NCBI RefSeq assembly: GCF_030254825.1
Contig: NC_083360.1
Span: 45,510,745 to 45,574,744, forward strand
Source of the DNA: Meriones unguiculatus
Taxonomy: Eukaryota > Chordata > Mammalia > Rodentia > Muridae
Length of the DNA: 64,000 nucleotides
Reading direction: 5' to 3'
Shown: in pieces, positions 1 through 11,930 of the stretch
How the letters are laid out: each line of letters starts with the position of its first letter
Numbering within the stretch: the stretch's first letter is position 1
The notes under the pieces: model-generated
The model's input: only the letters and a program-made list of their open reading frames with translations
Database searches by the model: none
What the model was told of the DNA's origin: nothing
Position numbers and translations under genes: made by a program

Positions 1-2290
1 TAGCAAGACAACCAGGCAAATGATTCATCAGGCTTGTAACTCAGCAGGTGCATTGCTCTGCGCCCAGCCAAGAAAATGCTCAGGGCTCATATCAAGCTCT
101 GACTTCCTTTGTGTGGCAAGAACAAGAGAGGAAAGCTAGGCCCTCAAGTCTTCCTCTTACCAGAGCATCCCATGTCCCTCCATTCAGTTCTACTCAGGAC
201 ATCTTTATTAAACACTCACTCTTGTCTAACAGATGATCCTGGCTGCTGGTGGGAGTGAGAGTGCAGGTGTGGAAAGAAAAGAAGAAATGGGGAGGAGGGG
301 TAAGGGAGAGAGGTTGTTCCTGACTCAAGGAATTTGATATGATTAGAATACCTAGTTTCACTTCATGAGAAAACAAAACAAAACAAAAACTTCAACTAAA
401 CAGTAAATGAAAATTTTTTGAAAATTCTCTGAATTGAAATTGTATTCAATAATTATATAGGCATGAGTGTATGCATAAAACTGACACGCATACTCACAGT
501 GTTCAAAAGCTACACGCTCAAATGTCAGCGTGAGCTATCTCTGAATATGGAAACACTGGTAAGCTTTTCTCTTTATTTATAAAATTTTTCTTCTTATCTT
601 CCTTGAAATGAACAATGTTTACTTTTAACGATGGGAGAAGAAACGGGTGGGGACGCAAGTGACACCTACAGGCCGTGCTGTCCTCAGGAAAGAGATTGCC
701 TCATAAGAAGACTTCCAGGGCACCAACCAACACATCTCTCTTCCTGGCTACTATTTAATGCTTCCCATTAACTTGAAACTGCCACAGAAAAGGCAAAGAA
801 AATCTTGAAGTTTGTCTTTCCATGGCTTGGACAAGCTGCAAATGAATGTATTTTACTTTCATCAGAAGATTAAATTATCAAAAGATGCAGCTAGTTAGTT
901 TGTCTAAGTGCACCAGTAAAAACTTTGGCACACCAGGAAGGAGACAAATTTACCACTGATTCCTGTGGTTAAACGCAAGGTAATCCAGAGATTTGGGGAA
1001 TTTTTCTATGGTTCTCTTACCCTTGGGCATCACATACCTATCAATCCTTACTTATAAAACAAATATGTGTGTGTGAGGGCTTTTGGAGTTTGACCTGGCA
1101 CTATCTGTAAAGAATACTCTCCTCATTCACTTCTGTAATTTGGAGAGTATCTGGTAAAAGAACTAATGGTCTGAACTTTGGTTTATTTTGTGCAAATGTG
1201 TAAAGTAGCTGCAGTTGAAACACCTGCCGTCCGAGGGCTCCATCAGGTCATTTGCTGAGCTGTTATTTAGTCACTTAACTTTGAGGTTCAGATTTTGTTT
1301 AGCTCAGTGCTCATTAGGTTTCCCTGTCCTGTATAGCCTGTTTCTTGAATTTTGTTTTTGGTTTAATCTTTGTTTTCATGCTTGGTATCTGAAAGCCATT
1401 TGGATTCATCTTGAGTCATTTTGAAATACTAGCTAAAATGAGATAAAGATCTCTGCTTTCTGAGGTTTGGGTGACAGATTTGTTACAGAATAAAGACTAA
1501 CATTCTCAGAAAACTTTTTTTTCTTGTATTTAAATTTTGAATACATTTTGAGAATTCTGCATTACACTTCATGTACACCTGAGAAATAATTTTATGGAAT
1601 GTATCTAATAGATATAAATGTATGTTATAAACATGAACATTTAACCAACCTAATACACTATTCAATCTCAGTGGCCCCTGGGGAGACAACTCCACTTACT
1701 AAGAGTGCACTCAGAATTAATGAAACCATTTTTATGTGTCATTTTATGTATTAGTCTGTGTCTATGATGACTGGCCAGAGGTTGAAATTTAGATGGCTAA
1801 TACAATAATCTGACTGGAGATGATTTACTTGCATGAGCATCCTCTGGTCTCCAAAAGCAAGAAACAAATGCTGTCTCTGACCCAGTATGAGTGACTCTAG
1901 AAGAATTGTGACAGAGGCTTCAAGGATGTCTAGTTTCATGGTGAGTAGTGGTCTCATAGGGAATAATATTAGAAAATAGCCCCACTCCTGGAAGTTTAGG
2001 ATAAGAGTTTGTTACTCCATACCATAAGCTACTCAGCATTGCTTGGTGTGGGAGCGTCCCAAAACATGCAAGAAGAGGAATCTGGCCCATTGGTGACAGC
2101 TAGCTTAGCCCTAGGCTCTCACCATGACCTGAATGACTTCTGTGTGTGAGTCACTCTGTCAAGCTTGGATCATCACAGTTATTCCGTTATGAGTCAACAC
2201 CAATTATCTCAGAACTGAACTCTATGCAGCCTCTAATTAGGAAAAGACAAACCAAGCTGAAGGAACACCAAACACCTCTTCAAGCGTTTA
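1..2290. other. unassigned AT-rich sequence, no gene seen
   Basis: I recognise no gene, SINE or L1 here. All open frames are 70 codons or shorter and none resembles a known family. The only simple sequence is a short AAAAC tract near 366-388 and brief TG runs near 1065. An old unrecognised repeat cannot be excluded. Confidence 0.5.
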
Positions 2291-2304
2291 TTCTCACAAA
2301 AGTT

Positions 2305-2590
2305 CTAGAAAATTATTTTAAATGGTAAGAACTTACTTGTACAAAAACTTCCAGATATAAATTCACAGCCCAAACCAGTGCTTGGTCTAGAACCATAGCT
2401 AGAGCCCAAACCAGATCTGGAATAGGGGCCAGAACCAGTAAGAATCATTGCCAGAAGCACAGCTACTCCCAAAGGCAGATCCAGAATCATCTTCAGAAGT
2501 AGAGAAGACCGCAAAGTGACCAGAAACCACAGGGGAACTTCCAAATATAAGACTGCTTTCTAGGATCTGGGATATGAATATTAGAGACAA
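2305..2590 (-). pseudogene. decayed Ser/Gly-rich reading frame, possible exon remnant
   Basis: On the minus strand, two overlapping frames (63 and 79 codons) together read as a continuous Ser/Gly-rich low-complexity stretch. One frame is rich in Ser-Gly and Phe-Gly-Ser from about 2590 to 2430. After an apparent frameshift the other continues with Ser-Gly-Ser-Gly-Pro-Tyr and Gly-Ser-Ser-Tyr-Gly-Ser to about 2340. The stretch ends at a good 5' splice-site match, CAA then GTAAGT, with the exon edge at 2337. Keratin tails and cornified-envelope proteins have similar composition, but I cannot assign a family. It may equally be a degenerate TCTGGT-rich repeat. There is no start codon or intact frame, so it is not a working gene. 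Confidence 0.25.
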
Positions 2591-2878
2591 CAGAAGTAAC
2601 TCAAAAATAAAGGGCGTACCTCAAGATAGTATAACATTTTGTAAACAGTAGTTCATTCTTCTGAGGATATAATTTCATACCATGCACAACTAGCCTAATA
2701 GAGGAAAATGATGTCTCAATCATATAAAAACCTAGTCTCTCTAGAACATTGCAAATACTCTCACTGAAAAAAGAAATCAGATTAAAAAAAACAGCCAAAA
2801 TAAAAAAATCCCTCACAACAATTGAATTCCTGGTGCATAAATTCCATGAGTAACACAAAGAACTTAAACAACTATATT

Positions 2879-2881
<3 letters not shown>

Positions 2882-2917
<36 letters not shown>
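2882..2917. repeat. (CA)n microsatellite
   Basis: About 18 uninterrupted CA units. They lie in A-rich DNA just upstream of the ancient L1 fragment. Confidence 0.95.
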
Positions 2918-2918
<1 letters not shown>

Positions 2919-2999
2919 CACAACAAAAAAGAAAAACAGTTTCAGAATAACAACTACAAATAAGAAAGATCTAGGTAAAATTTCAGACAAAGATTACAA

Positions 3000-3835
3000 A
3001 AGAACAATTATAAATGTATTTAAAGGAATAAATAGGAACATGAGTATACATCTGAATGAAATAAAGCAGTCAATAAAGGGTATAAAAATAGAATTAGAAA
3101 TGCTGAAGAAAACCCATTGTGACATGCTAAAGGTAAAAAATTAAATGAATCAAATAAAAAGATCAAAGGAAAGCTTCATCAAAAGAATGAAATACCTGAA
3201 AGGGGCTAAAGGCAAAGTAGAATTTTCATATCTAATTCAGTACAGTGACAAAATTTTAAGATATATGTATATGTGTTACTGTGAAAACAGCAAATCTATG
3301 AATCGTGTTCATAGAACTCCTTACTAAAAGCATATAAAATATTTTCAATGCAATTGCAGCAGCAAAGTTTCCAACTCTAGGAAACAAACAAAAGAGGTCC
3401 TTCCCAGCACAAGAAGCATACAGAATATGTAGGCAGGACTAGAAAAGACATTTCACCCATTGTTTTATATATATAACACTAAATACACTAAACAAAACAT
3501 ATTCAACTCTTCTAGAAAGAAATATATAGGCAGGCCCATAAAAATAGTGCCTGAGAACTTAAAGAAAATTTAAACACAAGAAGGGCTTATAATGATGTAT
3601 TTCAATTCCTGAAGGACTACAATGATGAAGCCAGACTAATAATCCCAGCAAAACTATCTGTTGTGATTGAAAGAGGGAAAAAAAAATCCATGATAAAATC
3701 AGACTAGAGAAATTTTATGACCATAATCATTACACTAACTCTACAGATGATACCGGAAGGAATTCTTCAGGCTAAAGAGAATAATAAACATATAATATGG
3801 ATTATCTATTAAAAAAAGAACAGGTGTTAGAACAG
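3000..3835 (+). mobile_element. ancient L1/HAL1-like ORF1 fragment
   Basis: Plus-strand remnant of a very old L1-type ORF1. The clearest part is 3560-3835, where the order of motifs (aatcccagcaaaactatct, a run of Lys codons, ccatgataaaa, ggaaggaattcttcaggc) matches the C-terminal half and end of mammalian L1/HAL1 ORF1. The A-rich upstream part, from about 3000, looks like the coiled-coil and RRM-encoding region but is less certain. Stops are frequent in every frame. The ORF2 endonuclease region of what is probably the same element resumes at about 4396 after two SINE insertions, so it is an ordinary old L1 rather than an ORF1-only HAL1, although I cannot separate the families without a search. 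Confidence 0.65.
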
Positions 3836-3976
3836 CAGGTAGGCATTTGAAGATTAAGACCATAGAAAAGTCAACAAAAGATGAGAAATAATAACGAACA
3901 GCTCTCTAACACTGAGCATTGATGACATCAACCCCCAACTAAAAGAAAGGTTGGAATATTGGATGGAAAAACAAGA

Positions 3977-4183
3977 TCTAGGGTCTGGTGAGACGAATCA
4001 GCCTGTGTAGGACTTGCCAAGCTTAGCTGTCTGAGATTCATTGTCAGGACCCATATTGTGGAAAGGGAGAACCAACTTCTGTAAGATGTGTTCTGCCCTT
4101 CACATGCAACCATGCTATGTGTGTGTATGCACATGCACAAACACATACACAAATAAATAAAGAGATAAATTAATAAATTTTTA
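3977..4183 (+). mobile_element. B3-type SINE (B2 superfamily)
   Basis: Begins with a degenerate tRNA-like head (ctggtgaga, A box region) and continues with the B3 body (ggacccatattgtggaa, agaaccaacttctgtaag, tctgcccttcacatg). It ends in a CA/AT-rich tail with AAATAAATAAA. It interrupts the old L1 between ORF1 and ORF2. Confidence 0.75.
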
Positions 4184-4185
4184 AT

Positions 4186-4395
4186 GGATCTGGGCGATGG
4201 AGCTAGCTCAGTGAGTCATTTACCTACGTTTTATTGATCCCTGATTCCACATAAAAGGAAAGAACCATCTCCAGGAAGTTGTTCTCTGACCCCCGTGTGC
4301 ACTCTTTGGTAAACCCTCACCACCACCACACAAATTGCATGCCCATAATACATATATGCACACATAAAATTAATTAATTAAAAAAGTAAGTTCCA
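4186..4395 (+). mobile_element. second degraded B3/B2-type SINE
   Basis: Directly follows the preceding SINE. It has a tRNA-like head (gatggagctagctcagtgag), the B3 core aggaagttgttctctgac and a CA-rich then ATTAATTAA tail. It is more diverged than its neighbour. Confidence 0.6.
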
Positions 4396-5100
4396 TAAAT
4401 TTGCTACATACAAGAATCACATCTTTCTATGAACAATAGGCATTAGCTTAGTGTAAGCATTTGAAAACTGTATTCCAATCAAATAGAAGTACAAGGCAAT
4501 TCTACTTTGACAAAATAGATTTTAAACAAAACTGAATACAAAGAGATAAAGAAGGCCATTTCATTCTTATTAACTGATAATTCTAACAAGCAGACTAGAA
4601 AATTCTAAACATGTACTCACCAACTGTGTATACCTAATTTAATAAAACATACACTTTAGACATAAAGACACATATTAACCTCAACCAAATTGTAGTGGAT
4701 GACTTCAATACCCCAGTCTCACCAACTGGTAGGTCATTACAGCAAAAATAAACATAGAAACATTGAGATTAAATGATATTATAGATCAAATGTTCTTAAT
4801 TATCTATAGAATATTCTATCCCAAATTGGAAAACACACAGTGTTCAAAGTAGCCATGGAACCCATAGAGATTAAACAGCACACTATTGAATGATAAAAAT
4901 GCCACTGAAGAAATAATATGAAAAAAAAATCACAGAATAATGTGGTAATGAAAATACAACATAGTAAAGCCTATGGCTTATAATGAAAGCATTCCATTGG
5001 TAGAAAATTATAGCTCAAAATGTCCTCATTAATAAATCTGGAAGATCTCAATCATATAATTTAAATATACACCACAGGACCTTAAAAATACAAAAGTGGC
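4396..5100 (+). mobile_element. ancient L1 ORF2 endonuclease-region fragment
   Basis: The sequence follows the L1 ORF2 N-terminal endonuclease region in order: aaaatagattttaaac, gataaagaaggccatttc, the GDF-like motif region (gtggatgacttcaatacccc, corresponding to V-D-D-F-N-T-P), then aatgatattatagatcaaatg and the block at 4800-4900. Many stops and small indels mark it as very old. It is collinear with the ORF1 remnant upstream. Nothing of the reverse transcriptase domain is present. Confidence 0.7.
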
Positions 5101-5760
5101 CATTGTTGAACTACAAAGACTGTATTGTGGAAGCCAATTTAATAAATCCATTTTAGTGAATATCCATTCTATTAGTTCCATTCTTGTGGAGAACCCTAAC
5201 TAATACAGAATATTAATACTAAGGAGCAGTAAGCCTGACCATGTGATACATAGGCTTTTGGAATTGATTTGTGGTAGGAATGTGAAAAAGTTCGGAATGT
5301 TGGGGTTGAAAAGCCTTTGAAGCTGTCAGCAGAGTGTAACAGATAATTCTTACAGAATTCTGAGATAAAAGTGGGCTGTTTAGGCCTGCCTGGTTCATGA
5401 AAACATTATACTGAGTGAATTAACGGAAAAGCAATGCTGCATGTTGTTCCTCATATGTTTTTGCTGACAAGCTCTAATTTTGTGCAATCAACATGAAGTA
5501 CTACTAGATAAAAAGAAGCTAGAAGAGGTCCATTAGGAGGGACATGACTTAAGGGATAGGAGAATGTGAGCAATATGAAAGGGGAGAAAATACTTGGGAA
5601 TAAATACTTGGGACAGAAAGAGGGAAGCAGGAAAACGGTGGGAAGACAGGAGAGACGAGGAGCATGAGGAAGAGTTAATTAAAACAAAGAGGTATAAAAA
5701 GCCATATGGAAACTTACTATTTTGTAACCCAACTAAACATTATTTATTGAAAAATAGTTT
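5101..5760. other. unassigned; possible old LTR-retroelement debris
   Basis: Contains a short phrase near 5190-5213 (gagaaccctaactaatacag) that often ends old rodent LTR or DNA-repeat copies, and a purine-rich stretch at 5590-5690. I cannot name a family. No coding sequence is visible. Confidence 0.35.
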
Positions 5761-5761
5761 A

Positions 5762-5985
5762 AGAGGAGCAGAGAGATGAGTCAATGGTTAAATATGCACT
5801 TGTTGCTCTTGTAGAGGACCTGGGTACAGTTCCCAGAACCCATGTGGTACCTCACGACCAAAAGGATTCAATGCTCTCTTTTGACGTCTATGGGTGCCAG
5901 GAAGAGATGTGGTGATGGTGCCCATACCTACATGTAGGCAAAACACTCATACACATAAAATAAAATAAAAACAAAAATCTAAAAT
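5762..5985 (+). mobile_element. B2-superfamily SINE
   Basis: tRNA-derived head (gagcagagagatgagtcaatggtta), B-box-like gggtacagttcccagaac, B2/B3 body (ccatgtggtacctca, caatgctctcttttgac) and the 3' phrase acatgtaggcaaaacactca, followed by an AAAATAAAATAAAA tail. Confidence 0.75.
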
Positions 5986-6044
5986 AGTCTGAAGGAAAAT
6001 GCCCTGTATAGCTGGGGATGGGGGAAGCTGTTTCTAGAAAACAT

Positions 6045-6800
6045 GGATGATTAAACAAAACCCCCAGTACCATGGTAGGATAACTCATACCAAGTTGTTG
6101 GTCAGGGAGGTTCAGGTTGCCCACTACCCCAACAACACCAGTTCCTGGCAATCGTTTTGGTCAACACCCCAGAACTAGATGATAAGACCCTCTTGCTGAA
6201 GACATCACACACCTTGTTTACATGATATAGTGAACCAAGCTGGAGGTGATTTGGAAGGTTAGTCTTTCCCTGTTAGCTAACTTCCATAGTCCTTGGAGGT
6301 GCTGTTCAGGCTTTGAGAAAAGGTATCAGTGGTTTTACCTAGCTGTTTTTCTTATAAACTACAAAACCATCTTACAAGGTGAGATGGCCACTTTAATGGC
6401 TCTATAGTTATTAGGGTAATTTATGAGATCTACTTCACAAGTCTGATTGTTTCTGTAAACCTGTTCAATTATCCATGGTAGTGGAAACTAAGGAATTCAT
6501 GTACCTACTGGTGACCCCATAAGGCTCCATAGATAGCTCTAAATTAATTCTCATGCAACAAAATTAACCAGTTTTGAAAGGTGATGCATCTAGGTATCAA
6601 GTCAATAAGGGAAACAGCTATGATAGTTGGTATGTCCTAGCTGGGGCTGGGAGTCTCTCACGTGATGGGAATGACAGAAGTAACCACAGTACTAGGATCC
6701 GTAAGTCTGCCCTCAGCATTGATCGTCCTGCTGAGTGTGGTTCATTCAGATCTCACAAAGCATCAGTCACACTGATGGAGAGATGTGGCTGAGGATGCCT
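6045..6800 (-). repeat. unassigned dispersed repeat, copy 1
   Basis: The part at about 6060-6200, read on the minus strand, aligns with plus-strand sequence at about 34010-34135. Both share gtcttcagcaagaRggtctt, then ctRacYaataa-type and tggtactg blocks in the same order. This shows a repeated family, probably an old rodent L1 3' UTR or ERV internal segment. I cannot name it. The boundaries are guesses, and 6800-7125 shows nothing recognisable. Confidence 0.35.
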
Positions 6801-7125
6801 AGCAGCCCACTGCCTAGCTGGGAAGCTACAAGGCTTGGGGTGTCTCTCTTGGCTTCCATGTTTCTGTGGTCCCTGCATCTGTCTCTAGGCAACCTTCAAA
6901 TGTACTGTCACACTTCTTGTGGATTTCAAGAGCTATTCCTTTTTTTGATTAATCAACATGCTTTTATTCTGTTTATTTTTTTTATTTCTTGAAGCCCAAT
7001 TATTGTGATGGACATGTGGATGTCAGGTTCTCTCCTGTTCTGGCAGGGATGCCAAATACATGCAAGCAGACTTGGTAGCATACACCCTTATCAGTCATCT
7101 TCCTAGCATTCTTAATTTATTATAA

Positions 7126-7139
7126 CACATATTCTTCTT
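7126..7139. repeat. target site duplication of the full-length L1, left copy
   Basis: The 14-mer cacatattcttctt here is identical to 14309-14322. It is followed at once by the poly(T) that represents the final poly(A) tail of the minus-strand L1. Confidence 0.9.
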
Positions 7140-7148
7140 TTTTTTTTT

Positions 7149-7219
7149 CAGGAGAAGCCATCTTTGGTCCATCTGTATGCCATATTAATGAGTTTTTAAA
7201 TATACAGTGAAAAACTGAA
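7149..7219 (-). other. probable 3'-transduced segment of the L1
   Basis: About 70 nt lie between two A-rich tails, and all of it lies inside the TSD pair. Other L1 3' ends in the window (23220, 49210, 52375) stop at the attaattacac-type end, so this segment is not part of the L1 3' UTR. The expected explanation is read-through transcription at the donor locus. A further stretch of about 12 nt (7256-7267 region, ctggcaaaatga) lies between the canonical L1 end and the first A-rich tail and may be an earlier, shorter transduction. Confidence 0.75.
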
Positions 7220-7255
7220 TTTTTTTAATTTTTATTTTATTTTTTATTTTTTTTT

Positions 7256-8046
7256 CTGGCAAAATGATTTTATTATTATTAATTACACTTTGTTCATTTT
7301 GTATCCCCCCAGAAGCCCCTCCCTCCGCCCCTCCCGATCCCACCCTTCCTCCCCTTTCTGCATGCATGCTCCTCCCCAAGTCCACTGTTAGGGGAGGTCC
7401 TCCTCTCCTTCCTTCTGATCTTAGTCTATCAGATCACATCAGGAGTGGCTACATTGTCAGCTTCTGTGGCCTGGTAAGGCTGTTCCCCCCTCAGGGGGAG
7501 GTGATCAAAGAGCAGGCCAATCAGTTTATGTCAGAGGCAGTCCCTCTTCCCATTACTATGTAACCCACTTGTACACTAAACTGCCATGGGCTACATCTGT
7601 GCAGGGGTTCTAGGTTATCTCCATGAATAGTCCTTGGTTGGAGTATGAGTCTCTGGGAAGTTCCCTGTGTTCAAATTTTCTTGTTCTGTTGCTCTCCTTG
7701 TGGAGTTCCTGTCCGATCCAGCTCTTGCTATTTCCCACTTCTTACATAAAATTCCATTCACTCTGCCCATCAGTTGGCCATCAGGCTCAGCATCTGCTTT
7801 GACAGTCTGCAGGTCAGAGGCTTTCAGAGGCCCTCTGTGGCAGGTTCCTAGGTTGTTTCCTGTTTTCTTCTTCTGGCTTTCAGAGGCCCTCTATAGCAGG
7901 TAACTAGGTTGTTTCCTGTTTTCTTCTTCTGATGTGCATCCTCTTTGCCTTTCAGGATGGGGATTGAGCGTTTTAATTAGGGTCCTCTCTTTTGCTTAGT
8001 TTGTTTAGATGTACAGATTTTAGTGGGTTTCTCCTATGTTGTATGT
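7256..8046 (-). other. L1 3' UTR
   Basis: From the ORF2 stop (8047-8049) to the canonical L1 end. In L1 sense it contains a G-rich purine block (complement of 7300-7355), the GGGGAGGTCC-box region near 7390 and the cccccctcagggggag palindrome-like stretch near 7485. The same 3' UTR recurs at 23220, 31520, 40805, 45150, 49205 and 52370, which makes it the best internal ruler for L1 age in this window. Confidence 0.85.
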
Positions 8047-11000
8047 TTATATGAGTGAGTATATACCATGTGTGTCTTTTTGCTTCTGGGACAACTCACT
8101 CAGGATGATCCTTTCCAGGTCCCACCATTTACCTGCAAATTTCATGATTTCCTTATTTTTCATTGCTGAGTAATGCTCCATTGTATAGATGTACCACAAT
8201 TTCTGCATCCATTCTTCAGTTGAGGGGCATATGGGCTGTTTCTAGCTTCTGGCTATTACAAATAAAGCTGCTACAAACATGGTTGAGCAAATGTCCTTTT
8301 TGTGTACTTGAGCCTCTTTTGGATATATGCCTAGGAGCGATATGGCTGGATCTTGAGGTGCTATTCCTAGTTGTCTGAGAAAGTGCCAGATTGATTTCCA
8401 GAGTGGTTGTACAAGTTTACATTCCCACCAGCAGTGGAGAAGGGTTCCCCTTTCTCCACAACCTCTCCAGCATGTGTTGTCACTTGAGTTTTTGATCTTG
8501 GCCATTCTGATGGGTGTAAGGTGAAATCTCAGGGTTGTTTTGATTTGCATTTCCCTAATGGCTAATGATGTTGAGCATTTCTTTAAATGCTTCTCTGCCA
8601 CTCGATATTCCTCTACAGAGAATTCTCTGTTTAGCTCTGTTCCCCATTTTTTAAGTGGATTACTTGGTTTGTTGCTTTTCAGCTTCTTTAGTTCTTTATA
8701 TATACTAGATATGAGTCCTCTGTCAGATAAAGGGTTGGTGAAGATTCTTTCCCAATCTGTAGGCAGTCGCTTTGTTTGATGACAGTATCCTTTGCTGTAC
8801 AGAAGCTTTTCAGTTTCAGGAGGTCCCATTTATTGATTGTTGTTCTTAGAGCCTGTGCTGTTGGTATTCTGTTCAGGAAGTTGTCTCCTGTACCAATGAG
8901 TTCTAGGGTATTCCCCACTTTTTTTTTCTAGCCGATTTAATGTGTCTGGTTTTATGTTGAGGTCTTTGATCCACTTGGACTTCAGTTTGTGCAGGGTGAT
9001 AAGTATGGATCTATTTTCATTTTTCTACATGTAAACATCCAGTTAGACCAGCATCATTTGTTGAAGATGCTATCTTTTTTCCACTGTATGGTTTTGGCAT
9101 CTTTGTCAAAAATCAGGTGTCCGTAAGTGTGTGGGTTTATTTCTGGGTCTTCTGTTCAATTCCATTGATCCACCATTCTGTTTCTATGCCAGTACCATGC
9201 AGTTTTTATAACTGTTGCTCTATAGTACAGCTTGAGATCAGGGATGGAGATACCTCCAGAAGATCTTTTATTGTAGAGGATTGTTTTAGCAATTCTGGGT
9301 TTCTTGTTATTCCATATGAAGTTGAGAATTTTTCTTTCCAGGTCTGTAAAGAATTGTGTGGGCAATTTGATGGGCATTGCATTGAATCTGTAGATTGCTT
9401 TTGGTAAGATGGCCATTTTTACTATGTTAATCTTGCCAAGCCATGAGCATGGGAGATCTTTCCATCTTCTCATATCTTCTTCTAATTCTTTCTTCAGAGA
9501 CTTTGAAATTTTTTTCATACAAGTCTTTGACTTCCTTGGTTAGGGTTACACCAAGGTACTTTATGTCATTTGTGGCTATTGTGAAGGGTGTTGTTTCCCT
9601 AATTTCTTTCTCAGCCCTTTTGTCTTTTGCATACAGGAGTGCTACTGATTTTTTTGAGTTAATTTTGTATCCGGCCACTTTGCTGAAGGTGTTTATCAGC
9701 TGTGAGAGTTCCTTGGTATAGTTTTTGGGGTCACTCATGTATACTATCATATCATCTTCAAATAGTGATAATTTGACTTCTTCCTTTCCAATCTGTATCC
9801 CCTTGATCTCCTTCAACTGTCTTATTGCTCTAGCAAGGACTTCCAGACTATATTGAAGAGATATGGAGAGAGTGGGCAGGCTTGTCTTGTCCCTGATTTT
9901 CGTGGGATTGCTTTAAGTTTCTCTTCATTTAGTTTGATGTTGGCTATAGGCTTGCTGTATATCACCTTTACTATGTTGAGATAGGTGCCTTGTATTCCTG
10001 ATCTCTCCAATACTTTAAACATGAATGGCTGTTGGATTTTGTCAAATGCTTTTTCAGCATCTAGGGAGATTATCATGTGTTTTTTTTTCTTTCAGTTTGT
10101 TAATATGGTGGATCACATTGATGGATTTCCGTATATTGAACCACCCCTGCATACCTGGGATGAAGCCTACTTGGTGATAGTGGATAATATCTTTGATGTG
10201 TTCTTGGATTCGGTTTGCAAGTATTTTGTTAAGTATTTTTGCATCTATGTTTATAAGGGAGATTGGCCTGAAATTCTCTTTCTTTGTTGAGTCTTTGTGA
10301 GGTTCAGGTACCAAGGTGACTGTGGCTTAATAGAATGAGTTTGGTAATGTTCCTTCTGTTTCTATTTTGTGGATTAATTTGAAGAGAATTGGAGTTAGCT
10401 CTTCTTTGAAGGTCTGGTAGAATTCTGCACTGAAGCCATCTGGTCCTGGGCTTTTTTTGGATGGGAGACTTTTGATGACCACTTCTATTTCTTTGGGGGA
10501 TATAGGACTACTTAGTTGATTTACCTGGTCCTGGTTCAGCTTTGGTAAGTCAAATCGATCAAGAAAATTGTCCATTTCATTTAGATTTTCAAATTTACTA
10601 TGAGTGGCATATAGACTTTTGAAGTAAGTCCTAATGATTGTTTGGATTTCCTCAGTGTCTGTAGTTATGTCCCCCTTTTCATTTCTGATTTTGTTGATTT
10701 GGGTGGTGTCTCTCTGCCTTTTAGTTAGCTTGGCTAAGGGTTTATCTATCTTGTTGATTTTCTCAAAGAACCAGCTCTTGGTTTCATTGATTCTTTGAAT
10801 TGTTTTATTTGTTTCTAATTGATTGATTTCAGCCCTGAGTTTGATTATTTCCAGCCGTCTGCTCCTTCTTGGTGTGTCTGCTTCTTGTTTTTCTAGGGTT
10901 TTTAAGTCAGCCATTAAGTTGCTTGAATGAGCTGTCCTGAATTTCTTCTTGAAGGCACTTAGTGCTATGAACTTTCCTCTTAGCACTGCTTTCATTGTGT

Positions 11001-11884
11001 CTCACATTTGGGTATGTTGTGTCTTCATTTTCATTGATTTCTAGAAAGATTTTAATTTCTTTCTTTATTTCTTCCCTGACCCAGCTGTCATTTAGTAACA
11101 AGTTGTTCAGCTTCCACATGTGTGTAGGCTTTTTGCTATTTCTGTTATTGTTGAGGTCCAGCTTTATTCCATGGTGATCAGACAAGATACAAGGGATTAC
11201 TTCAATCTTCTTGTATCTGTTGAGGCTTGCTTTGTGACCCACTATATGGTCTGTTTTGGAGAAGGTTCCATGTGGTGCTGAGAAGAACGTAAATTCTTTT
11301 GTGTTTGGGTGTAAAGTTCTGTAAATGTCTGTTAGGTCCATTTGATTCATGACCTCTGTCAGAGACATTGTGTCTTTGTTTAATTTCTGTTTTGTTGACT
11401 TGTCCTTTGTTGAGAGTGGTGTGTTGAAGTCTCCCACTATTAATGTGTGGGGATCTATATGTGATTTAAATTTTATCAATGTTTATTTAACAAATGTGGG
11501 TGCTCTTGTATTTGGGGCATAGATGTTCAGGATTGTCATGTCTTCCTGCTGGAATTTTCCTTTGATGAGTATGAAGTGTCCTTCCCCATCTCTTTTTATT
11601 AATTTTGGTTGAAAGCCTATTTTATCAGATATTAGAATGGCTACTCCTGCTTGCTTCTTGGGTCCGTTTGCTTGGAAAGTTGTCTTCCAACCCTTTACCC
11701 TCAGGTAATGTCTATCTTTGTGCCTTAAGTGTGTTTCTTGTATGCAAAAGATTGCTGGGTTTTGTTTATGTATCCATTCTGTTAATCTATGTCTTTTTAT
11801 TGGAGAGTTGAGTCCATTGATATTGAGAGAGATTAATGACCAGTGGCTGTTAGATACCTTGATTTTGATGTTGGCTGTGGTCAT
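8047..11884 (-). pseudogene. L1 ORF2 (endonuclease-reverse transcriptase), disrupted
   Basis: Starts at ATG 11884 and runs to TAA 8047-8049, about 1,280 codons, the normal ORF2 length. Endonuclease motifs can be read: LNINGLN near residue 25, IQETH near 50, VGDFNTPLS, then SDHHG with the catalytic His. The RT domain shows SLDAEKAFDKIQ (motif A), RQACPLSP (motif B) and FEDD where FADD is usual (motif C; both Asp kept). The C-terminal Cys-rich motif CWRGCGERGTLLHCWWEC lies near 8430-8490. Damage includes in-frame stops at 11483, 10327, 9156 and 8242 and frameshifts near 11000, 10080 (A8 run), 9845, 9510 (A7 run), 8915 and 8780. In life the protein nicks DNA and reverse transcribes L1 RNA in the nucleus. 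This copy cannot. Confidence 0.93.
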
Positions 11885-11930
11885 CAGGTTGTGTGCTTGG
11901 TTGCTTTTTGTTTTACTGTAGTAAGGTTAA

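Noticed and set aside
7264..7563. Plus-strand frames starting Met-Pro-Leu-Pro-Lys-Ser-Thr-type at 7264, 23252, 31632, 40923 and 49309 as a small gene family
   Set aside because: All are antisense translations of the L1 3' UTR GC-rich block, which recurs with every L1 tail.
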